Position numbers and translations under genes: made by a program | The notes under the pieces: generated by a model | The model's database searches: none | The model's input: the letters and a program-made list of their open reading frames with translations, nothing else | Told to the model about the DNA's origin: nothing | Shown: in pieces, positions 58,701 through 64,000 of the stretch | Layout of the letters: each line of letters opens with the position of its first letter | How positions within the stretch are numbered: position 1 is the first letter of the stretch | NCBI GenBank assembly: GCA_949318235.1 | Contig: OX439132.1 | Span: forward strand, 3,841,689-3,905,688 | Length of the DNA: 64,000 nucleotides | DNA from: Ecdyonurus torrentis | Lineage: Eukaryota > Arthropoda > Insecta > Ephemeroptera > Heptageniidae | Direction: 5' to 3'

Positions 58701-60306
58701 GCTTATTATTGAGCCTCACAAAATTGAGCAATATGGATGGGTGGAAAAATGTGTTTTTGAAATTCAGGAAAATAAAATTGCTTCGAGGCTCAGTAAGCTA
58801 CAGAAAAATTTCAACATTGACAAAATTTTCTAACTCAAATTATCGCTGCTTCATTTTCCCATAGCAAAGCATGTTAAATCAGGACAGGAACAAAATGTCG
58901 CCACTTTGTTAGTATTGTTGGACTGTGGTGTGTTTACTTTCTCACTAAACCTACTATAGCAATTCTTGTATTGTTATTACAACCATCAAGGCCTTACTTT
59001 GAGCACCTCTGGACCATTGTTAGGCACCACCACGTTGGACAGTCTAAATTTACTGGCCCCTCCTACATTGTCGTCAAACAATATCGCATCACAAAATCTC
59101 TTGAATGCCTTCTCTTTGATTTCCAGTTTCTCAAATGCACTTTCTATATCTTTGAAGTTGCCTTGTTGTTGCCGGATCTTGCATAAACCTCGAGACCGAG
59201 CTTTGCCAAGGGAGTATCTGGCAAATAAAATTATTTAATTATTGTTGTGCATAAACATTTTCAAAAACTGCTTCTTCCATTTTCAATAAAGGTGAGTTTC
59301 TTATCAATAGTGTTGTTCGTAAACCCTGTTTTCTTGCACAAAAAAATGCGCAATCCATTTGATGAACCATAGGCGATTAGGCGATCGTCATTTTAGTAGC
59401 AGAAAACAGGGTTTACAAACAGCATTCTTATCAGGTATGATATCACCTTTGTTGGAAATGGAAGAAGCAGTTTTTGGAACTAAAGTTCCTAGAAAATACC
59501 AAGTACTCTCACTCCATACGAATTATTAACCTTTTTTATTTTTCATTGTTGCTGAGTGTCAAGATTGCCATTTAACTGCATGTTATTTAAGTGAACAAAC
59601 ATGTGACGTTAAAATTTGATAGGGAGAAACCAAATGAGAGTTGGCGCCAGGCAGCTAAATACAATTATCGTTAAGACAATGTTATTTAAGTGAGTTTTTG
59701 AATGGTTTTGGTGAGAGTACCTGGTATTTTCTAGGGATCTTATTTGGAACTAGTAGACTCATATGGTAATAGTTATTGGCAGATAAGAGATTTTTTTTCA
59801 AGCAATCACAAGAACTTGAGCAATAAGGCATATACATAACTTTATGTTATACAGAATGATTCTGCAATGTTAAAGAATGGGAAACAAGTGAGAGCATAAG
59901 TTTTCCTCGCCACCTGTGATTGGCTAGCGCGCTATACAACGGTAACTTGCATTAAAACTGTATAACCTAAGCAAGTAGAAGAGACCAAGCATATACAACT
60001 TTAATTATTGTTAAGAATGGTTGAAATGTTTTCTATTATGTACATACTTACTTTGTCAGATCATTTTCCGAGCTACTGTTAATTATGTCCAATATAGTAG
60101 TTCTTTGCTTTTCATCATATACTGAGTAAAAAAATGGGGTTTCAATAGTAATATCGTTGAATTTCCTAAATGTTGCTGTTTTCTGAAAAAATTACAAAAC
60201 ATTAGGAACCAAATGTAAACAACATATTATGAATGCATACAATGCAGATACTTGCCATTCTATTTGCACAAGTTGATACACATTTTAATATACTTCTTTG
60301 AAACAT
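55513..60306 (-). CDS. TEFM: Transcription elongation factor, mitochondrial (TEFM), six coding exons
   Basis: TEFM binds mitochondrial RNA polymerase in the matrix and raises its processivity. Exons on the - strand: 60306-60241, 60182-60052, 59217-58998, 57702-57550, 56950-56738, 55752-55513, all with AG acceptors and GT donors and compatible phases, giving 340 residues (human TEFM is about 360). The N-terminus MFQRSILKCVSTCANR is basic and Ser-rich, as expected for a mitochondrial targeting peptide. Next comes a helix-hairpin-helix-like segment with YDEKQRTTILDIINSSSEND, then a pseudonuclease RNase H-like domain: VVGLHIGANVSIAWAQISTD, the ICERLPEADAFVIEAAPS segment, LLALLNTR, and a C-terminal IGSERVSSQPTVEKLL and ALLLAMTFLKLAV. 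These follow the order of vertebrate TEFM as I recall it. The first donor (ATT|GTATGC, intron of 58 bases) is the least certain junction. Tandem copies of the last segment follow the stop. Confidence 0.9.
56168..56362. mobile_element. Family F foldback in a TEFM intron
   Basis: AACCAGCAAGGGCATTACCA at the left is mirrored by GGTAAGGCCCTTATTGGTT at the right, with inner GTGAAAATCTTGCTAGCACAG / CTACCAAGATTTTCACC around an (AAT)n tract. Confidence 0.75.
56738..56950 (-). CDS. TEFM: TEFM exon 5
   Basis: Acceptor gattttcag, donor ATCCAG|gtaagc. 71 codons in phase 0 with ADAFVIEAAPS and a long amphipathic region (EVQATLLALLNTRLPHKE). Confidence 0.9.
57550..57702 (-). CDS. TEFM: TEFM exon 4
   Basis: Acceptor gtctcccccag, donor CTGAG|gtaagt. 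51 codons in phase 0 covering the first strands of the RNase H-like fold (VVGLHIGANVSIAWAQ). Confidence 0.9.
58144..58366. mobile_element. Foldback element with TACCGTAGCG ends in a TEFM intron
   Basis: TACCGTAGCGCAGTGTAACTTTAGACC-type left end (in parts TACCGTAGCG, GTAACTTTAGACC) mirrored by GGTCTAAAGTTACCCC and CGCTACGGTA. Inner arms CTCTGAAACTTTTTCAGTT / AACTGAAAACGTTTCAGAG are also mirrored. Confidence 0.85.
58593..58923. mobile_element. Foldback element family G, copy 2, in a TEFM intron
   Basis: GTCCAACAATACT / AGTATTGTTGGAC ends exactly mirrored. Shares AGCAGACGACTTTGTGTTTC and TTTAACATG blocks with 49801-50160. Confidence 0.85.
58998..59217 (-). CDS. TEFM: TEFM exon 3
   Basis: Acceptor tttgccag, donor CTCAAA|gtaagg. 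The first base completes Lys, followed by 73 codons ending SNVVVPNNGPEVLK, the link to the RNase H-like domain. Confidence 0.88.
59262..59476. mobile_element. Foldback element interrupted by a family B element
   Basis: AAAAACTGCTTCTTCCATTT at the left is mirrored by GAAATGGAAGAAGCAGTTTT at the right. The middle is occupied by the family B insertion at 59307-59425. Confidence 0.8.
59307..59425. mobile_element. Foldback element family B, copy 4, with 8-bp target duplication
   Basis: GTTCGTAAACCCTG / CAGGGTTTACAAAC inner ends. Flanked by the perfect direct repeat TCTTATCA (59299-59306 and 59426-59433), which points to a hAT-like or other 8-bp-duplicating transposase. Confidence 0.85.
59476..59750. 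mobile_element. Foldback element family H, copy 2, in a TEFM intron
   Basis: TTGGAACTAAAGTTCCTAG..GTACTCTCAC at the left, mirrored by GTGAGAGTACCTGG..CTAGGGATCTTATTTGGAAC at the right. Confidence 0.75.
60052..60182 (-). CDS. TEFM: TEFM exon 2
   Basis: Acceptor attttttcag, donor ACAAA|gtaagt. Encodes 43 residues plus two bases, including the SVYDEKQRTTILDIINSS helix of the helix-hairpin-helix region. Confidence 0.85.
60241..60306 (-). CDS. TEFM: TEFM exon 1 (mitochondrial presequence)
   Basis: Encodes MFQRSILKCVSTCANRMA plus SICI. The donor GTATGC after ATT keeps phase 0 with exon 2. The nearer GTATCT donor would shift frame into a stop, so it was not chosen. Confidence 0.65.
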
Positions 60307-60600
60307 TTTTTTATCGTCGTTATTGTTATTCAAGTATTTTTAAGCAACTTTTTTTAAGACAGTTTCTATATCCAGCATGTTTTCTTAGCTATACAGCTGA
60401 TATTTGTTTACTATTTTATGTTTCGCGCCAGATTTTTCCAAAATTGTTTTGTGCTGCCCTCTCATGGCTTTTTTGTGAACTATTTTGTATAAAAATCGCG
60501 CGAAAGCTCGTTTGTTTTACAGCTGTTTTTTGTAAAATTCGTTCATCCCTTTGTGCTCGTGTTTGTGATATAAATTTATGTTATTTATAGTTATTTTTGT
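60307..60600 (-). promoter_or_regulatory. TEFM 5' flank / probable promoter
   Basis: Sequence immediately upstream of the TEFM start, with a GC-richer patch (ATCGCGCGAAAGCTCG near 60497) and GGCGCGAAA-like motif near 60424, unlike the AT-rich surroundings. No TATA box is clear. The transcription start is not determined. Confidence 0.35.
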
Positions 60601-63002
60601 TAATATTATATTTTTTAATTAGGTTATTTTTACTCATTAATGTATTGACTAAAGGTGTTTCATTGTTATTTCTAAAGGTAAGCTTGGATTTTTGTATAAA
60701 ACACGTTTCTAATGTTTGCAAACTATATTTTTTAAATGTCTCCGTTTTGTCACACAGATCGAACAGAATACACAGTCGTTACAAAATCTTGAAAAGGAAA
60801 AATGCTACTGCTTTTCGTATTTTGTAATTAAAGTATGATTATCCTACTATAAACACCGATGAGTATGTTAATTTTAAAGTTATTTAGTTGATACTCATTC
60901 GTTAACTCGTAATATTACTGTATGTTTAGAAATAAAATCAATGCAATAATCGTCATAATTTTTTTCCTCGCGCTCCGCGAGGGACCGGACCGGCAATGCC
61001 GGCAATCTACGATTTATATCATGTATGTAAAATACATGTAATATGCGTATGGCGTATGCGTCATATAGTTCACTCACTGCATGGCTAAAATAAAAATAAT
61101 AATAAATCTAATTTCGAACAGGCTTGGCTATCATAATACGGGTATAATAATATACTGTGTACTGTATAATATGTATGTATATGATAATACATAATATATC
61201 CGATAACATTTTTTTTTTATCCCTGCAAAAAGAAAATACTCAAAATAACAAATAAACAAAGGTAATTTCTTAGTCAGAAAAAAAAAAAAAAATAAAAGCG
61301 CGAAAGAGAAAAGAAAAAATTGGACGTGGGTTGAGAATAAAAATTATTTCTGTGTGCAATAAAATTGCCAATAAAGAGCATGAGAGAGAGAAAGAGAGAG
61401 AGAGAGAATTTAAATGAAAAATCGTTTTATAATTTTTTTTTTTTTTTGTCTAAACGTTCCGATTTGTTGTTTTCAAAAAAATAATTTCATGCGAGAACGT
61501 TGTGATTGTGCACCGACTGTTAGTGCCTATATAGTGTTTCCTCTCGCTATATTAAAATTAATTTCCTATGGAAATAATATAAAATTACGAAATATATATA
61601 TACTTGTATTGTTAACGTAAATAAGAAAATGCACATTATATTTGCACGTCAGTAATAGCTAATGTTAAATGTCAATGCAAAGAAATTATAGTAATTATTT
61701 ACATACTAATTTACTGCAATTTTTTATATATAAAAACGCAGAAATAATATTTTTTTTCCTCCTTCTAATATTTATTACTTTATGTTCAGCAATTCAAAAT
61801 ATAAAACTATATTCTCTACAGAAATCGTAAATATACATGAAAAAAGTAAAATGACAAATTGTGGTGAACAAGGATCTTTCTATTACAATTTTTTTCTTTA
61901 ACATCAATGCTTTAATCACTGAATAATTAGCTAAATGGAGGTTACGCAGTTTCGAAAATTCTTTAAAAAAAATTATGTTTTTAAAAACACGTCTATACAC
62001 TAGTATGTCTAGTATTTCTAATTTAAACTTCTCCGAAATCGGTGGAGTAGTTTTCTCAAAAATCGGAAAAAAAAAAAAAAAAAAAAGTATATAATGTTAA
62101 AATAGGGGACCCTTAGCGCTCCCCGCACGCTAAACCGACAAGCTGATGATATTTGCCTGCAATGAAATTCTGCGATGTTGTTTCATAAACTTATGCATTA
62201 ATTTTATTATGAATTTTAGATAAATGAACTGAATAAATATATATATATTTTTTTTTTTAATTTTATGCAATCCCCACATCTACACTGTAACTACTACATG
62301 CTATGACCTTGTATCAAAGTCAAATGGTACCATATATTATAGTCATTGATAGATTTTAAATATAATTATTAATATGCAGCAATTATACCAGTCATTATTG
62401 GTTTGTTGTTTATGGAAGTATTAATTTTTTTTTTTTTTATTATTTTTTTCTTTAAGATTCAAAGCGCAAGTCTTAGGCGCAACCCTACACGCATGTCTCT
62501 GGCGCACTAGTAAACCCTGTCCAACCACATCACGTAATGATTTAATAGACAATAATTTAAGAATAAAAAACATTAAAAAGTAATAACTACAAATCTAAAA
62601 AAAAAAAAAAAAAAGTGAACCAATACGGTAACTAAAAGTCAGTTACGTCATTAAAAAAAAAAGGGGGGGGGAGAGAGAGGAGGGTTGCATAGAAATAATT
62701 TAAGATTTTCTTAAATTGCTACCATTTTTTTAAGAGCTGTGCTATACTAATGCTTTATTTAATTATTTATTTTTGAGAGTTTTATTATGGGTCAAGTCAA
62801 GATCAAGAGCAATAAAAATCATCTGTCAAAATTTATCGTCTGTTAAAGTTTAGGATTGCGAGTTATCTGCTTTCGATGCTAAATTATCAATATTAAACAT
62901 TTGTACCTAATTAAGAGAGAGAGAGAGAGAGAGAGAGAGGTTGAGAATGATAAACAGCGTTTTTTTTTTTCTTTCTTTTTTTTCGTTTGTTTGTTTCTTT
63001 TC

Positions 63003-63039
<37 letters not shown>

Positions 63040-64000
63040 TTGTGTTACAGACAGCATGATAAACACGCGAACATATCGCTCTTCAACAGACCATAATGTC
63101 ACTCATATTTCAAAGTCGCCATCTTAATGGTCTTTCAATTACATGTATGGCATGTGCCATATCATAGAAAATACCTAATTTTTCTTAAAAAAAAAAGAAA
63201 AAAAAAATGTCTGCTTTTAACAGTCTTGTACCCAGTCCCTATAATATTCAGTTTGAAAAGAGAGCATGCAGACGTCTTTTTAATTCATTATTATTTATTT
63301 TTGACATAATTTAAGAACTTTTTGTTTTCCCTGTGTACTAGAATACTCTTAGCACCACAAATATGGCAACCGGCGCAAAACTGTACGTTAATATTTTTGT
63401 TTTTCGTCATTTTAAAATTCACGCTGTAACATATGGACAACAATAGCTGCTCAATATGCATATGCTAATACGATCGAAGCACCATATTATTCATTTCAAA
63501 GCATAACTTGCTCAATTTTAAATAATAATTAAAATACTGCACAACAAATAAGTTGTAATGAATAATTATTTACATTCCATTCCAGTTCACAAACTTTTTT
63601 ACTATATGACATAAACGCAGCACAAATTACGTATTATTTTTTTCTGTGTATATATGTATTAATTTTTAAATAATTCTAAAATCTTTTACAACGAGGATTT
63701 TTCCATCTCGGCTGAAAGACGTCTTTTTCCTTATTATTTTTACTAATATCACGGCGGGGCTTGATCGACGTAGTCACGGCAAACTGCTTTCATCTTATTT
63801 TTACACACCTGTTTCAAATTAGAGAATTGTTTATCTAGGTGCATGGAATTGCGACATTTACATGATACTAAATTATAATTAGTTTTCCTTTAATGGTTTT
63901 TGTAATTATAATAAGTATAGTAAGTGTGCGGTTGGTTTGTTTGATGCATTTTATATCTTTTAGAATTTTATGTGTCTTTTAAATACTGGAATTTTTTGTA
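60601..64000. other. Right-hand flank with no supported gene
   Basis: AT-rich sequence with homopolymer tracts, (GA)n at 61382-61407 and 62913-62939, a (TTTTC)n stretch near 62995-63025, and a GC-rich hairpin at 60966-60982. No exon recognised on either strand. Confidence 0.45.
60966..60982. repeat. GC-rich perfect hairpin
   Basis: CCTCGCG and CGCGAGG are exact complements around a three-base loop, followed at once by GGACCGGACCGG and a TGCCGGCA palindrome. Isolated GC-rich structure in AT-rich DNA about 660 bases upstream of TEFM. Confidence 0.8.

Overview
The window is AT-rich nuclear DNA from an animal, almost certainly an insect. Coding exons are small and isolated, flanked by GT/AG splice sites, and surrounded by poly(A)/poly(T) tracts, microsatellites and many foldback (MITE-like) elements. 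I cannot name the species. There are no bacterial operons, rRNA, tRNA or CRISPR arrays.

Region 1 (about 0.6-20.3 kb, + strand) holds nine isolated terminal exons. Each starts at an acceptor in the same phase (two bases completing a codon) and runs into its own stop. Eight encode a pair of C2H2 zinc fingers and the ninth a 318-residue low-complexity tail with one finger. I read them as alternative 3' exons of one BTB/POZ zinc-finger gene of the lola/broad/fruitless/tramtrack architecture, whose promoter and BTB exons lie upstream of the window. One of these exons (17351-17556) is very short and easily missed.

Region 2 (about 20.3-32.5 kb) has no recognisable gene. It holds foldback elements, long (CT)n and (GA)n tracts, and GC-richer islands with GAGA/GAGCGAG motifs.

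Region 3 (about 32.5-45.5 kb, + strand) is a second zinc-finger gene. It has a probable promoter and non-coding exon near 32.5-33.0 kb and a short first coding exon (start at 39163). Two alternative terminal exons (40126-41525 and 44309-45462) carry related sets of four and five C2H2 fingers, giving predicted proteins of 492 and 410 residues. In the first isoform a 122-codon alternative-frame ORF begins upstream of the main start and crosses the splice junction.

Region 4 (about 45.5-55.1 kb) is dense in palindromic repeats with no supported gene. Region 5 (55.5-60.3 kb, - strand) is a complete six-exon gene for mitochondrial transcription elongation factor TEFM (340 residues). Degenerate tandem copies of its C-terminal coding segment lie just beyond its stop. 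The remainder to 64 kb has no supported gene.

The least ordinary features are the phase-locked exon cluster, a repeat family that places an AATAAA signal next to three of its exons, and the overlapping upstream ORF. All gene models are read by eye from splice signals and need transcript data.
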